DNA of 64,000 nucleotides from Bacillus aerolatus (GCF_009183655.1 NZ_WEIO01000003.1:186001-250000); one strand, 5' to 3'; shown: positions 11,949-21,563, counted from the first letter of the stretch. A program made the numbers and translations. The notes: generated by a model from the sequence alone, not told the origin.

Positions 11949-12593
11949 TTATTGTTTCGCTTTATATCCATTAATCCCGGAAAAAAGTAAATCCGTCTGC
12001 AAATCAATATAGTCTTCAATCGTAAAGGACTTTTGCAGCGTCCAGCGGCGGAATCCCCACATCTGCCCCTGCACAAAAATGTTTTGAGCAAGCATATGAA
12101 TCGTTCGTTCATCCATTTCAAGCTCTTGATTTTCCACGCAACGGCGGACGAGCGTTTCGAACATGCTAACCATGTCCATTTCTTTTTTCAGCACATACGG
12201 CAGCGCATCTTTCGAAAGCGATTTCGCTTCCTGATACATCACAAGCACTTCATCCTGCATATCATCTACTACTTTAAAATAATAGCCGACTCCAAGTTTC
12301 AAACTCTCCAGCGTCCCCGCTTCCAAATCAATTCGCTGCAAGCGGTCTTTTACTTGATCGTAGATGCTGTCACACACAAGGTAAAGAACATCCTCTTTTG
12401 TGCGAATATATTCGTAGAGCGTGCCGATGCTGAAGCCGGACGCTTTCGCAATCTCTCTCGTCGTTGTCCGGTGAAACCCCTTTTGCTTAAAAAGATTGAC
12501 CGCCCCTTTAATCATTTCGGAACGTCTTTTTTGAATTAACTGTTCATCTTTTACAGATGCATGCACTGTTCTCTTGTTTGCATTCAATTTCAT
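11949..12593 (-). CDS. TetR/AcrR family transcriptional regulator
   Basis: A 214-residue repressor-type protein. The N-terminal helix-turn-helix (about 25-72) includes GFHRTTTREIAKASGFSIGTLYEYIRTKEDVLY, typical of TetR; the rest is an all-helical ligand domain. It sits inside the acyl-CoA degradation cluster, 12 bases before icmF and 275 bases after acdA, the gap being filled by two repeat elements. By context it probably senses an acyl-CoA and controls this cluster, like FadR of B. subtilis, but it need not be the FadR orthologue. The start has a modest AAAGGCGG site. Confidence 0.87.
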   Translation of the reverse strand: MKLNANKRTVHASVKDEQLIQKRRSEMIKGAVNLFKQKGFHRTTTREIAKASGFSIGTLYEYIRTKEDVLYLVCDSIYDQVKDRLQRIDLEAGTLESLKLGVGYYFKVVDDMQDEVLVMYQEAKSLSKDALPYVLKKEMDMVSMFETLVRRCVENQELEMDERTIHMLAQNIFVQGQMWGFRRWTLQKSFTIEDYIDLQTDLLFSGINGYKAKQ

Positions 12594-12621
12594 CGACCGC
12601 CTTTATAGGGACATTACGTTA

Positions 12622-12743
12622 TTGTCTAGCTGCAGCGCCTAGCCGCTCGAGGTCAAATGGCTGTCAGCTGTGGTGGCTGAAGAACTGCCTCCTCGCTGTC
12701 AGACATTTGCTTGTCGCGGCTGGACAGGCGCTTCCGCTTTTCT
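12622..12743 (-). repeat. 125-bp family hairpin repeat, copy A2
   Basis: Reads on the minus strand from GAAAAGCGGAAGCGCCTG to GCGCTGCAGCTAGACAA. The ends match the other copies, but the central part (between GACAAGCAAATG and CATTTGACCTCGAG) is unique and folds on itself. Lies between acdA and the TetR gene. Confidence 0.85.
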
Positions 12744-12747
12744 TTAT

Positions 12748-12868
12748 TGTCTGGCTCCGCCTCCTTGGGGCTCGAGGTCATATGCCAGTCTGACTGCATG
12801 GCTGAAATACGCCATTTCGCCAGCCTGTCATATGCTTGTCGCCCCAGGGCAGTCGGCTCCGCTTTTCT
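12748..12868 (-). repeat. 125-bp family hairpin repeat, copy A1
   Basis: Begins directly after the acdA stop codon (TAA then AGAAAAGCGG on the minus strand). Its middle (GCATATGACAG through TGGCGCATATGACC is the general form) is the same subtype as copy D2 at 36577. Confidence 0.87.
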
Positions 12869-14008
12869 TTATTTCGTAACCATTCTTGAGATGACTAGTC
12901 TCTGTATTTCTTGTGTGCCTTCGTAGATTTGGGTGATTTTGGCGTCGCGCATGTAGCGCTCGACGGGATAGTCTTTTGTGTATCCGTAGCCGCCGAAGAT
13001 TTGGACGGCTTCTGTTGTGACTTTCATGGCTGTGTCGCCGGCCATTAGTTTGGACATAGCGGATTCTTTTCCGTATGGCAAGTTGTTAGATTCGAGCCAG
13101 GCAGCCTGATACGTGAGCAGGCGGGAGGCTTCGATTGATGTTGCCATGTCGGCCAGTTTAAAGGAAATACCTTGGTTGGCTGCGATCGGCTTACCGAATT
13201 GTTTACGTTCTTTTGCGTATTCAATGGAAGCATCGAGTGCTCCTTGCGCAATGCCAACGGCTTGAGCAGCGATGCCATTGCGGCCGCCATCCAGTGTCAT
13301 CATAGCCACCTTGAATCCATCGCCTTCTGAGCCGAGGACATTTTCTTTCGGCACGCGGCAGTCTTCAAAAATGATTTCTGTTGTTGGTGAAGAACGAATG
13401 CCGAGCTTTTGTTCTTTTTTGCCGACGGAAAAGCCCGGAAAGTCTTTTTCCACGATGAACGCTGTTGTGCCGCGCTGCTTGGATGTCGGGTCTGTTAAAG
13501 CAAACACGATATAAATATCAGCGATGCCGCCGTTCGTAATAAAAATTTTTGAGCCGTTTAAAATATATGCATCGCCATCTAAGCGGGCTGTCGTTTTCAT
13601 GCCGCCTGCGTCTGAACCGGAACCCGGCTCTGTCAGGCCATACGCGCCTATTTTTTCCCCTTGCGCCATCGGTTTTAAATATTTTTGTTTTTGTTCTTCT
13701 GTACCAAATTTATAGACTGGCCAACCGGCGAGTGATGTGTGGGCAGAAAGCGTGACCCCTGTTGACGCGCAGACACGTGACAGTTCTTCTACAGCGATGC
13801 AGTAAGCTAAATAGTCGCTGCCGATGCCGCCGTATTCTTCGGGCCAAGGAATGCCCGTTAAGCCGAGTTCCGCCATTTTATGAAAAAGGTTCATATCAAA
13901 GCGTTCTTCTTCGTCGCGCTCTGCTGCTGTCGGCTCAACTTCCTTTTTAGCAAAGTCGCGTACCATCTTGCGAATCATTTCATGTTCTTCTGTTAGTTGG
14001 AAGTTCAT
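12869..14008 (-). CDS. acdA: Acyl-CoA dehydrogenase (AcdA-like)
   Basis: FAD enzyme that makes the 2,3-double bond in acyl-CoA at the first step of beta-oxidation. The 379-residue protein has the family signatures [14 protein letters not shown] and [16 protein letters not shown], and the catalytic glutamate in [10 protein letters not shown] near the C terminus. It is the gene equivalent to acdA in the B. subtilis fadF-acdA-rpoE group, although other genes now separate these. Fourteen bases separate it from the preceding dehydrogenase gene, so the two are co-transcribed. A repeat element starts right after its stop. Chain-length preference cannot be read from sequence. Confidence 0.92.
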   Translation of the reverse strand: MNFQLTEEHEMIRKMVRDFAKKEVEPTAAERDEEERFDMNLFHKMAELGLTGIPWPEEYGGIGSDYLAYCIAVEELSRVCASTGVTLSAHTSLAGWPVYKFGTEEQKQKYLKPMAQGEKIGAYGLTEPGSGSDAGGMKTTARLDGDAYILNGSKIFITNGGIADIYIVFALTDPTSKQRGTTAFIVEKDFPGFSVGKKEQKLGIRSSPTTEIIFEDCRVPKENVLGSEGDGFKVAMMTLDGGRNGIAAQAVGIAQGALDASIEYAKERKQFGKPIAANQGISFKLADMATSIEASRLLTYQAAWLESNNLPYGKESAMSKLMAGDTAMKVTTEAVQIFGGYGYTKDYPVERYMRDAKITQIYEGTQEIQRLVISRMVTK

Positions 14009-14022
14009 TTTATTCCCCGCCT

Positions 14023-15159
14023 TTATTTGATTAAGTGCTTACCGATTACCATTTTTTGAATTTCACTCGTGCCTTCATAAATTTCTGTCACTTTTGCGTC
14101 TCTGAAAAACCGTTCTACTGCATAATCTTTCGTGTAACCGTAGCCTCCGTGCACCTGTACCGCTTCGATCGCTGCATCGACTGCTGTTTTTGATGCAAAC
14201 AGCTTTGCCATGGACGCTTCTTTTCCGCAAGGAAGTCCTTTTGCGCGCAAACCCGCGGCTCTGTAAACTAGCAGTCTCGCTGCCTCTACACTTGTCGCCA
14301 TATCTGCGAGCTTAAAAGCAAGTCCTTGCTGCGCGGCAATCGGCTTGCCGAACTGCTTGCGTTCTTTTGCGTATTCTATTGCTTCTTTTAAAGCTGCTTC
14401 GGCGATCCCCAACGCCTGGGCAGCAATGCCGATGCGGCCGACATCAAGATTGGCCATCGCAATTTTAAATCCTTCACCTTCATTGCCAAGCAGATTTTCT
14501 GCCGGCACTCTCATATCTTCAAATGTCAGCTGCACCGTGCGTGAGCCGTGAAGGCCCATTTTATGTTCGTCTTTGCCGACAATTAATCCCGGCGTGTCTT
14601 TTTCCACGATGAATGCAGATACACCTCTGCCTCCTGCTTCCGGGTTGGTCGAAGCAAAGACGATATATGTATCCGCTTCTCCCCCGTTCGTAATGAACAC
14701 TTTTGATCCGTTAATAATATAGTGATCCCCTTGTTTGACCGCTTTGGCTTTTAAGCTTGCAGCGTCTGATCCGGCGCCCGGTTCAGTTAAGCAAAATGCC
14801 CCTAAATACTCCCCTGCCGCAAGTTTTGTTACGTATTTACGCTTTTGTTCTTCGGTGCCAAAATAAAGAATTGGATTCGTGCCGACAGATGTGTGAACTG
14901 ATAAAATGACCCCGATCGTAGCACTAACTTTTGACAGTTCATTGATCGCAATGATATAAGAAACAAAGTCCATTTCACTGCCGCCGTATTCTTCCGGAAT
15001 GGTAATCCCCATCAAGCCAAGCTCAGCCATTTTCCCAATCAGTTCACGTGGAAATTCCCCTTTTTCCATTCGTTCGACAAATGGAGCGATTTCGCTTTCC
15101 GCAAAATCTTTCACCATTTTACGCATCATCTGCTGCTCTTCCGAAAAACGCAATTCCAT
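14023..15159 (-). CDS. Acyl-CoA dehydrogenase (MmgC-like)
   Basis: Second acyl-CoA dehydrogenase, 378 residues, with [28 protein letters not shown] and the catalytic Glu in [10 protein letters not shown]. The stretch [18 protein letters not shown] is shared with B. subtilis MmgC, which points to the short-chain or butyryl type. AGGAGG precedes the ATG at 15159. It follows the 3-hydroxybutyryl-CoA dehydrogenase gene by 33 bases, the same partners as mmgA-mmgB-mmgC. It gives electrons to ETF and, by context, to the FadF-type oxidoreductase upstream. Confidence 0.92.
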   Translation of the reverse strand: MELRFSEEQQMMRKMVKDFAESEIAPFVERMEKGEFPRELIGKMAELGLMGITIPEEYGGSEMDFVSYIIAINELSKVSATIGVILSVHTSVGTNPILYFGTEEQKRKYVTKLAAGEYLGAFCLTEPGAGSDAASLKAKAVKQGDHYIINGSKVFITNGGEADTYIVFASTNPEAGGRGVSAFIVEKDTPGLIVGKDEHKMGLHGSRTVQLTFEDMRVPAENLLGNEGEGFKIAMANLDVGRIGIAAQALGIAEAALKEAIEYAKERKQFGKPIAAQQGLAFKLADMATSVEAARLLVYRAAGLRAKGLPCGKEASMAKLFASKTAVDAAIEAVQVHGGYGYTKDYAVERFFRDAKVTEIYEGTSEIQKMVIGKHLIK

Positions 15160-15192
15160 ATTTTTTTCCTCCTGTTGTTCAAAATAAGCGCC

Positions 15193-16044
15193 TTATTCGT
15201 ATGTGTAGAACCCGCGTCCCGACTTTTTGCCGAGCCAGCCGGCTTTTACATATTTGCGAAGCAACGGGCACGGACGATATTTATCATCACCAAAGCCGTC
15301 ATGCAGTGTTTCCATAATGTACAGGCACGTGTCGAGTCCGATAAAATCAGCAAGTGTGAGCGGGCCCATCGGATGGTTCATACCGAGCTTCATCACTTCA
15401 TCGATCGCTTCTTTCGTCGCTACCCCTTCATACAGCGTATAAATAGCTTCATTGATCATTGGCATTAAAATTCGGTTGGAAACAAAACCTGGAAAATCAT
15501 TTACTTCGACCGGCACTTTTGCAAGTGTATTCGTCATGTCTTCAATTGTTTGGTAGACCTCATCCGCTGTCGCCAGCCCGCGGATAATTTCAACGAGCTT
15601 CATGACCGGCACCGGATTCATAAAATGCATGCCGATGACTTTTTCCGGCCGCTTCGTCGCTGCCGCAATTTCTGTAATCGGCAAGGAAGACGTATTCGTT
15701 GCAAGAATCGTGTGCTCCGGCGTAATTTCGTCCAATTGGGCAAAGATTTTGCGTTTAATATCCATACTTTCTACTGCCGCTTCAATGACGAGATCGACGT
15801 CATTTGCGTCTTGCAAGTCCGTCGACCGAGAAATCCGGCTGATCACTTCGTCTTTTTCCTGGCTTGTTATGCGTTCTTTTTGCACTTGGCGGAAAAGATT
15901 TTTCTCAATCACACCAAGACCGCGTCCTACTAATTCATCTTTTAAGTCGTTTAAAAGCACTTCATAGCCGGCTTGGGCACAAACTTGGGCAATTCCTGAA
16001 CCCATCTGTCCGGCTCCAATGACCATCAGTTTTTTCACTGTCAT
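15193..16044 (-). CDS. mmgB: 3-hydroxybutyryl-CoA dehydrogenase
   Basis: NAD-dependent oxidation of 3-hydroxyacyl-CoA to 3-ketoacyl-CoA. The N-terminal Rossmann motif is [20 protein letters not shown]; the central [18 protein letters not shown] and FPGFVSNRI are family signatures. The ATG at 16044 gives 283 residues and has GGGAGG at eight bases; a seven-codon extension to 16065 has none. It is placed between the thiolase gene and an acyl-CoA dehydrogenase gene like mmgB in B. subtilis. Two repeat elements fill the 286 bases between it and the thiolase gene. Confidence 0.93.
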   Translation of the reverse strand: MTVKKLMVIGAGQMGSGIAQVCAQAGYEVLLNDLKDELVGRGLGVIEKNLFRQVQKERITSQEKDEVISRISRSTDLQDANDVDLVIEAAVESMDIKRKIFAQLDEITPEHTILATNTSSLPITEIAAATKRPEKVIGMHFMNPVPVMKLVEIIRGLATADEVYQTIEDMTNTLAKVPVEVNDFPGFVSNRILMPMINEAIYTLYEGVATKEAIDEVMKLGMNHPMGPLTLADFIGLDTCLYIMETLHDGFGDDKYRPCPLLRKYVKAGWLGKKSGRGFYTYE

Positions 16045-16079
16045 CTTTTTCCCTCCCATACTCAAAGTGTTTTTCTACT

Positions 16080-16208
16080 ATCCAGCTGCAGCGCCTTCCC
16101 CCCTTCCCCCTCGAGGTCAAATAACCCTCCTCCAATGAAGTCAAAGAACGACTTCTTTGGAGAAAGAACATTTGCTTGTCGGGGCAGAACAGGCGCTTCC
16201 GCTTTTCT
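16080..16208 (-). repeat. 125-bp family hairpin repeat, copy B2
   Basis: Second of a tandem pair read on the minus strand; same subtype as D1 and D3, with an inner GAAGTC...GACTTC hairpin, and a C-rich 3' end that departs from the other copies. Confidence 0.87.
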
Positions 16209-16330
16209 TTTGTCCAGCTGCAGCGCCTTGCCCCTCGAGGTCAAATAACCTTTCTTCAATGAAGTCGAAGAGCGACTTCTTTGGAGAAAGAACATTTGCT
16301 TGTCGGGGCAGAACAGGCGCTTCCGCTTTT
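16209..16330 (-). repeat. 125-bp family hairpin repeat, copy B1
   Basis: Starts with AAAAGCGG immediately after the thiolase TAG stop at 16331-16333. Nearly the same as D1: long arms, inner GAAGTC/GACTTC stem, ending GGCAAGGCGCTGCAGCTGG. Confidence 0.9.
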
Positions 16331-17509
16331 CTAGACTTCAATCATGATGGCGTCGCCTTGGCCGCTTCCGCTGCAGATGGCTGCGATGCCGATTCCGCCG
16401 CCTCTTCTTTTTAGTTCGTAAGCGAGTGTGAGGATGATTCTTGCGCCGCTTGCGCCAATTGGGTGACCGAGTGCGATGGCTCCGCCGTTAACATTGACTC
16501 TTTCGGGATCAAGGCCGGCAACTTTACCGCTGGCAAGTGCGACGGCAGCGAAGGCTTCGTTTACTTCAAATAAGTCAATGTCTTGCAGTGATTTGCCAGT
16601 TTTTTTCAACATTTCATTGATGACGAGTCCAGGAGTTTGCGGGAATTTCTTCGCTTCAACAGCTACTTCAGCATGCCCGATGACTGTTGCTAATGGTGTT
16701 TTTCCTTCTTTTGCAGCCCGCTCATCGCTCATTAACACGAGCGCGCCTGCTCCGTCGTTAATGCCCGGCGCATTGCCGGCTGTAATCGTCCCGTCTTTGC
16801 CAAATGCTGGACGCAGCTTCGCCAGTACGTCTTTTTTCGTATCCTTGCGTGGTGCTTCGTCCTGCTCTACTTTAATTGAATCGCCTTTTCGCTGCGGCAC
16901 TTCCACTGCAACAATTTCTTCTGCCAGTCTGCCGGACTCAATGGCTGCTATTGCTTTCTCGTGGCTGCGTACAGCCCACTCATCCTGTTCTTCTCTCGAT
17001 AAACCAAGTTCTTCAGCTGTATCGTTGCCGTAGCTCCCCATATGAACGCCGGTAAAGCTGCATGATAAGCCGTCATGAACCATTAAATCGACCATTGACG
17101 CGTCTCCCATGCGCATGCCCCAGCGGCCTTTCGGAAGAGCATATGGAACGTTGGACATCGATTCCATGCCGCCTGCTACAATTACCTCTTCATCACCAGC
17201 ACGAATAATTTGATCGGCAAGTGTAACGCTTCGCAAGCCGGATGCGCATACTTTATTAATGGTTTCGGTTTTAACTTCCCACGGAATGCCTGCTTCTCTT
17301 GCCGCCTGTCTAGAAGGAATTTGTCCCTGCCCTGCCTGCAGGACATTTCCAAAAATAACTTCATCTACTTGTTCCGGGCTGACGCCTGAACGGTTCAAGG
17401 CTTCTTTGATCGCAATTCCTCCAAGCTGCGATGCTGATAAAACGCTTAACCCCCCACCGAATTTTCCAAAAGGTGTGCGGGCTCCATCAATAATTACTGT
17501 TTTTGCCAT
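16331..17509 (-). CDS. mmgA: Acetyl-CoA C-acetyltransferase (thiolase)
   Basis: Thiolase joining or cleaving acetoacetyl-CoA. The 392-residue protein has the acyl-binding cysteine in [12 protein letters not shown], the [20 protein letters not shown] motif with catalytic His, and the C-terminal Cys in [12 protein letters not shown]. The frame opens at a TTG at 17515, but the ATG at 17509 is eight bases from AGGGGG and is preferred. It is the first gene after a 222-base gap that carries a perfect cre site and an operator-like sequence, so it probably heads the mmgA-mmgB-acd-acd-tetR-icmF transcript. Confidence 0.94.
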   Translation of the reverse strand: MAKTVIIDGARTPFGKFGGGLSVLSASQLGGIAIKEALNRSGVSPEQVDEVIFGNVLQAGQGQIPSRQAAREAGIPWEVKTETINKVCASGLRSVTLADQIIRAGDEEVIVAGGMESMSNVPYALPKGRWGMRMGDASMVDLMVHDGLSCSFTGVHMGSYGNDTAEELGLSREEQDEWAVRSHEKAIAAIESGRLAEEIVAVEVPQRKGDSIKVEQDEAPRKDTKKDVLAKLRPAFGKDGTITAGNAPGINDGAGALVLMSDERAAKEGKTPLATVIGHAEVAVEAKKFPQTPGLVINEMLKKTGKSLQDIDLFEVNEAFAAVALASGKVAGLDPERVNVNGGAIALGHPIGASGARIILTLAYELKRRGGGIGIAAICSGSGQGDAIMIEV

Positions 17510-17539
17510 GATCAATTCCCCCTTCGTCTTTATTCATAA

Positions 17540-17577
17540 AGAAAACGTTTCCAAACTTACGACTGAACGCTCGCTCG
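17540..17577 (-). promoter_or_regulatory. cre site and FadR-like half-operator upstream of thiolase gene
   Basis: On the minus strand TTGGAAACGTTTTCT (17554-17540) fits the CcpA consensus WTGNAANCGNWNNCW at every position. Just upstream CGAGCGAGCGTTCAGTCG (17577-17560) differs from the operator in the fadF promoter (TGAATGAGCATTCAGTCA) only by five transitions. Together they suggest glucose repression and acyl-CoA induction. A clear -35/-10 pair was not identified here; the remaining gap up to 17731 holds a GGGACCTAGGTCCC palindrome (17597-17610). Confidence 0.65.
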
Positions 17578-17731
17578 AGGGACAGTCGCAAGGAAAGGGA
17601 CCTAGGTCCCCTTATTAACTCTCATATTCTTTATTGTAAAATAAATGAATGAAAAATTAAATAATAATAAAGAAAATTCAAAATTAATTTACGGAACAAG
17701 AGACGGTTGCCCCTCTTTGCTCTATTTTTCT

Positions 17732-19945
17732 TTACTTTTGTTCTTTTTCTTCGGCGGAAGCCATTTCAGCAACGACTGCTTCCTGTTGCTCTTCGACTTG
17801 CCCGGTTTCCGGCGTGTCGTCTTCCGGAGGTTCAGATGCCTTTTGCGGACCGAAAATGGCTTTTTCGAGCAGTTCGGCCACATCGTATGTCGCCACTGTT
17901 TCTTCCACTTCTTTCGCTTTCGTCCCGTCAGACAGCATCGTCAGACAGTACGGACAGCCGGAGCTGATGACGGACGGACTGACCGCCAGCGCCTGCTCCG
18001 TGCGGGCGACGTTGACGCGGTGGCCGGTGTCTTCTTCCATCCACATTAAGCCTCCGCCGGCTCCACAGCACATGCCCGTTTCCCGGCGGCGTTCCATTTC
18101 AACGAGCTTGACGCCCGGGATAGATTTCAAGATTTCACGCGGTGGATCGTACACATCGTTATAACGGCCGAGATAGCACGAATCGTGGAACGTGATTGTT
18201 TCGTTCACAGGATATTGCGGTTTCAAGCGTCCCTCTTTCACGAGTTGGTCTAAAAGTTCCGTGTGGTGGTACACTTCTGCGGTGAAACCCATATCCGAAT
18301 ATTCATTTTTGAAAATATTGTACGCATGCGGGTCGATCGTGACGATTTTCTTCACGTCATTTTTCTCAAATTCCGCAATGTTCGCTGCCGCCAGCTCCTG
18401 AAATAAAAATTCGTTCCCGAGGCGGCGCGGCGTGTCTCCGGAGTTTTTCTCTTTGTTGCCGAGAATCGCAAATTTCACATCCGCTTCATTTAACAATTTC
18501 GCAAATGAAAGTGCAATTTTCTGGCTGCGGTTGTCAAACGCCCCCATGGAGCCGACCCACAGCAAATATTCGAACTCTTCGCCTGCTTTTTTCATTTCTT
18601 TCACGGTCGGCACGTGCACATCGTCACGCAGCTCGCGCCAGTTTTCTTTTTCTTTCCGGTTCAGCCCCCACGGATTTCCCTGGCGTTCAATGCTTTGCAT
18701 CGCGCGCTGGGCTTCTGGATCCATTTTCCCTTCTGTTAACACGAGGTAACGGCGCAGGTCGATGATTTTATCGACGTGTTCGTTCATGACCGGGCACTGA
18801 TCTTCACAGTTGCGGCACGTCGTACATGCCCAAATCTCTTCTTCGGTAATGACATCGCCAATCAAGCTCGGGCTATAAAGATCAGCAGCCACTTCTGCCC
18901 CTCCGCCTTGTGCAGCACTGGCTAGTGCGAGCTGATTTCCCTTCGTGTTCGAGAAAGCAAACGCAGGTACCCACGGCTGCTGAGAAGTGACCGCTGCTCC
19001 CGTATTCGTTAAATGGTCACGCAGCTTTACGATCAAGTCCATCGGCGACAGCATTTTGCCTGTGCCGGTTGCCGGACACATATTTGTACAGCGTCCGCAC
19101 TCAACACACGCATAAAAATCGATCATCTGTAATTGGTTGAAGTCCTGAATCTTCCCGACGCCGAATGATTCCTGCGACTCATCTTCAAAGTCAATCGGTT
19201 TCAGTTTGCCTGGACGGTCCAAACGATGAAAATACGTATTCACTGGGCCAGCGATTAAGTGAGCATGCTTGGATTGCGGCACGTACACAAGGAACGCCAG
19301 TAACACGATTAAATGCACCCACCATGAAACGTAGAAAAAGGCAACCGCAGCATTCGTGCCAATCCATGAAAAAGCGACAGCAATCGCTGATGCGACCGGC
19401 TCAATGCCTGTCCAGTGGACTCCAGATCCTTCATGCCATACTAAGTCCATGCCGTTTCCAATTAAGACGGACAGCATGAGCAGGCCGATAAAAATAAGGA
19501 CGAGCCCGTTTTTCCAGCCGCGCTTTAAGCGGACGAGCTTTTCTACATAGCGGCGGTGAAATGCCCAGACGACCGCCACTAGAATCATTAAAGTGACGAA
19601 CTCCTGGAAAAATTTAAACCCTCCGTACAGCGGTCCAAGCGGCAAGTGGGCGCCCGGCACAATGCCTTTAATAATAAAATCAATCGCTCCGAGCTGTACG
19701 AGCAGAAATCCATAGAAAAACATGACATGAATAATTCCGCTCTTTTTGTCTTTCAGCAGCTTCTTCTGGCCGAAAGCGAATACCCAAACATTTCTTAACC
19801 GTTCTTTTACATCGTCATCAAACGATTCTTTTTTGCCTAACTTAATGTATTCGTAACGGGTTTTCAGTAAGTATGTGAACAAATAAACTCCATAAGCGAT
19901 TACAATAATGGCGGCAATTAAGTTGACCCACAACAGTCCATTCAT
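17732..19945 (-). CDS. fadF: FadF/YwjF-type iron-sulfur oxidoreductase
   Basis: Membrane protein thought to pass electrons from acyl-CoA dehydrogenase/ETF to the quinone pool. About 737 residues: an N-terminal membrane domain with about six helices (to ~230) like a nitrate reductase gamma subunit, two [4Fe-4S] motifs (CVECGRCTNMCP and CTTCRNCEDQCP), then two CCG cysteine-rich domains (HDSCYLGRYND, ETGMCCGAGGG). Start MNGLLWVNL matches B. subtilis YwjF; AGAGGGAG lies very close to this ATG and AAAGGAG further up, so the exact start is less sure. It heads the degradation cluster and has a FadR-like operator in its promoter. Confidence 0.9.
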   Translation of the reverse strand: MNGLLWVNLIAAIIVIAYGVYLFTYLLKTRYEYIKLGKKESFDDDVKERLRNVWVFAFGQKKLLKDKKSGIIHVMFFYGFLLVQLGAIDFIIKGIVPGAHLPLGPLYGGFKFFQEFVTLMILVAVVWAFHRRYVEKLVRLKRGWKNGLVLIFIGLLMLSVLIGNGMDLVWHEGSGVHWTGIEPVASAIAVAFSWIGTNAAVAFFYVSWWVHLIVLLAFLVYVPQSKHAHLIAGPVNTYFHRLDRPGKLKPIDFEDESQESFGVGKIQDFNQLQMIDFYACVECGRCTNMCPATGTGKMLSPMDLIVKLRDHLTNTGAAVTSQQPWVPAFAFSNTKGNQLALASAAQGGGAEVAADLYSPSLIGDVITEEEIWACTTCRNCEDQCPVMNEHVDKIIDLRRYLVLTEGKMDPEAQRAMQSIERQGNPWGLNRKEKENWRELRDDVHVPTVKEMKKAGEEFEYLLWVGSMGAFDNRSQKIALSFAKLLNEADVKFAILGNKEKNSGDTPRRLGNEFLFQELAAANIAEFEKNDVKKIVTIDPHAYNIFKNEYSDMGFTAEVYHHTELLDQLVKEGRLKPQYPVNETITFHDSCYLGRYNDVYDPPREILKSIPGVKLVEMERRRETGMCCGAGGGLMWMEEDTGHRVNVARTEQALAVSPSVISSGCPYCLTMLSDGTKAKEVEETVATYDVAELLEKAIFGPQKASEPPEDDTPETGQVEEQQEAVVAEMASAEEKEQK

Positions 19946-20030
19946 TCTCCCTCTTGCACTCCTTTCCAAGATGCGTGCATCTTTTCCCCTTCGTCAAAAC
20001 AATAATACTATTCAGAATGTTTATATCTTT

Positions 20031-20058
20031 ATTATATTATGAATGAGCATTCAGTCAA
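20031..20058 (-). promoter_or_regulatory. fadF promoter with FadR-like operator
   Basis: Minus strand: -35 TTGACT (20053-20058), 16 bases, -10 TATAAT (20031-20036). The dyad TGAATGAGCATTCAGTCA (20040-20057) lies across the spacer and -35; it differs at three positions from the FadR box TGAATGAMTANTCATTCA. A repressor bound here would block the promoter. B. subtilis fadF (ywjF) is a known FadR target. Confidence 0.75.
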
Positions 20059-20158
20059 CCGGTATTTTAAATATTTTTTAAATGTTTACCATGAAAGGCT
20101 TTTCTTCTTTTGGGGAAGCCTAGGAACAATACTGATTTTTTAAGGAGGAAAACGGTAT

Positions 20159-21355
20159 ATGTGGATTTTTTTCTGGCTTATTTTTTTTATTTTATGGCTT
20201 TCACTTGATATTTATTTTGGCCGGAAAAAAGCAAAGACACTGTCTTCCGAACGAATTTATCCAAAAAGGAAAGGCGAGATTGACTTTTTCTGCAGCGGTC
20301 CTGATTTCTTTAGGCAGCTGTTTTCAGATATAAAAGAAGCCCGCGAGCGCGTTTACTGCCTTTTTTATATTATTAAAGGCGATAAAGTTTGCCAGGATTT
20401 TTTTCATTTGCTTAAAGAGAAAGCGGAAAGCGGCATAGATGTTTATTTACTTATGGATTGGCAAGGCAGCCGGAAAGTAAATAAACAGCACGTTGATGAC
20501 CTAAAACGAGCCGGTGTACGCGTCGATTTTTTCGGTAAACCGCGGCTGCCCTTTTTCTTTTTCTCTCTCCAGCAGCGCAACCATCGGAAGATCACGGCGA
20601 TTGACGGAACGATCGGCTATCTCGGCGGCTTCAATGTTGGTCGTGAATATATAAATAAAAGCAAAAATCGGCTGCTTTCCCCTTGGCGGGATTACCATCT
20701 GCGCTTCTGCGGCGGGGCAGCGGCTGATTTAGAAGCGGAGTTTCTTGCTGACTGGAATCAGGAAGGGCGGCCGGTACTACAGCCTGCTGGAACTCAAACT
20801 GCTGCTAATAGGGAGGGTACAGAGCATGTCATTTACCCTTCCGGAAACGGGGAGCTTGAGAAGAAGCTCGTAGACATGATCAGCAAGGTTCGTTCGTCCA
20901 TTTTTATCGGCACACCATATTTTATTCCGACAAAGCCCGTATTTGATCAGCTTTTAGATGCTTTAGCACGCGGCGTCAGAGTGACAGTCCTCCTGCCCAA
21001 ACAAAAAGATCACCCACTCGTGCAGGAAGCTTCCTATCCTTTTTTACGCCGGCTGCTCCTTTTTCCAAACGCCCGCGTACAGTCATTTATGGAAGGGTTT
21101 TATCATGCAAAAATTGTGATTTTTGATGATGAAGTATGCGACATCGGCACGGCTAATTTTGATGCCAGAAGTCAGCTGCTCAATTTTGAATGCAATTGCT
21201 TTATCCACAGTCCCGCATTTATCGACCGAATTCGGCCGGTCCTCGAAAAAGACCTCTCCAACAGCAGGCCGGTTACGTTCGAAGACTTGCATCATCCGGC
21301 TTTTGTCGAAAAGGCAAAAGAAAAAACCGCTCATTTGCTGCGAGGGTTTTTGTAA
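20159..21355 (+). CDS. clsB: Cardiolipin synthase (phospholipase D superfamily)
   Basis: Joins phosphatidylglycerol molecules to make cardiolipin at the membrane. In 398 residues it has one N-terminal membrane segment (3-19) and two HKD motifs, HRKITAID (142-149) and HAKIVIFDDEVCDIGTANFD (about 315-334). It corresponds to B. subtilis YwjE (ClsB), which also lies beside fadF. AAGGAGG lies ten bases before the ATG. It is divergent from fadF. A hairpin AGGCTTTTC/GGGGAAGCCT occurs in its leader (about 20096-20121). The C-terminal end is unremarkable. Confidence 0.9.
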   Translation: MWIFFWLIFFILWLSLDIYFGRKKAKTLSSERIYPKRKGEIDFFCSGPDFFRQLFSDIKEARERVYCLFYIIKGDKVCQDFFHLLKEKAESGIDVYLLMDWQGSRKVNKQHVDDLKRAGVRVDFFGKPRLPFFFFSLQQRNHRKITAIDGTIGYLGGFNVGREYINKSKNRLLSPWRDYHLRFCGGAAADLEAEFLADWNQEGRPVLQPAGTQTAANREGTEHVIYPSGNGELEKKLVDMISKVRSSIFIGTPYFIPTKPVFDQLLDALARGVRVTVLLPKQKDHPLVQEASYPFLRRLLLFPNARVQSFMEGFYHAKIVIFDDEVCDIGTANFDARSQLLNFECNCFIHSPAFIDRIRPVLEKDLSNSRPVTFEDLHHPAFVEKAKEKTAHLLRGFL

Positions 21356-21383
21356 AGGATAGGAAAGTATAAATTTTTCGAGT

Positions 21384-21515
21384 TAGATAACTGTTTAGCT
21401 CGGAACGCCACCGGCTCGAGGTCTTAAGCCAATCGCTTCGGAAGGCAAAGAACGCCTTCTGCCAGCCCTTGTCTTAAGCTTGTCGCCGATAAGCAGGCGC
21501 TCTGCGCTTTTCTTA
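21384..21515 (-). repeat. 125-bp family hairpin repeat, diverged copy C
   Basis: Minus strand GAAAAGCGCAGAGCGCCTG, CGACAAGCTTAAG, inner GAAGGC/GCCTTC hairpin, then CTTAAGACCTCGAGCCG. Same plan as the other copies with different middle. Lies past the argS terminator between the convergent cls and argS. Confidence 0.75.
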
Positions 21516-21516
21516 T

Positions 21517-21560
21517 AAAAAAGCTTGCGCCGAAACTTGATCGTTTCGGCGCAAGCTTTT
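21517..21560. terminator. Terminator of argS (bidirectional)
   Basis: AAAAGCTTGCGCCGAAAC and its exact complement around a six-base loop TTGATC; A/T tracts on both sides. Four bases from the argS stop. Confidence 0.92.
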
Positions 21561-21563
21561 CGT

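Noticed and set aside
11937-12620. Cobalamin riboswitch for icmF
   Set aside because: icmF follows the TetR gene by 12 bases, and no B12-box was seen upstream.
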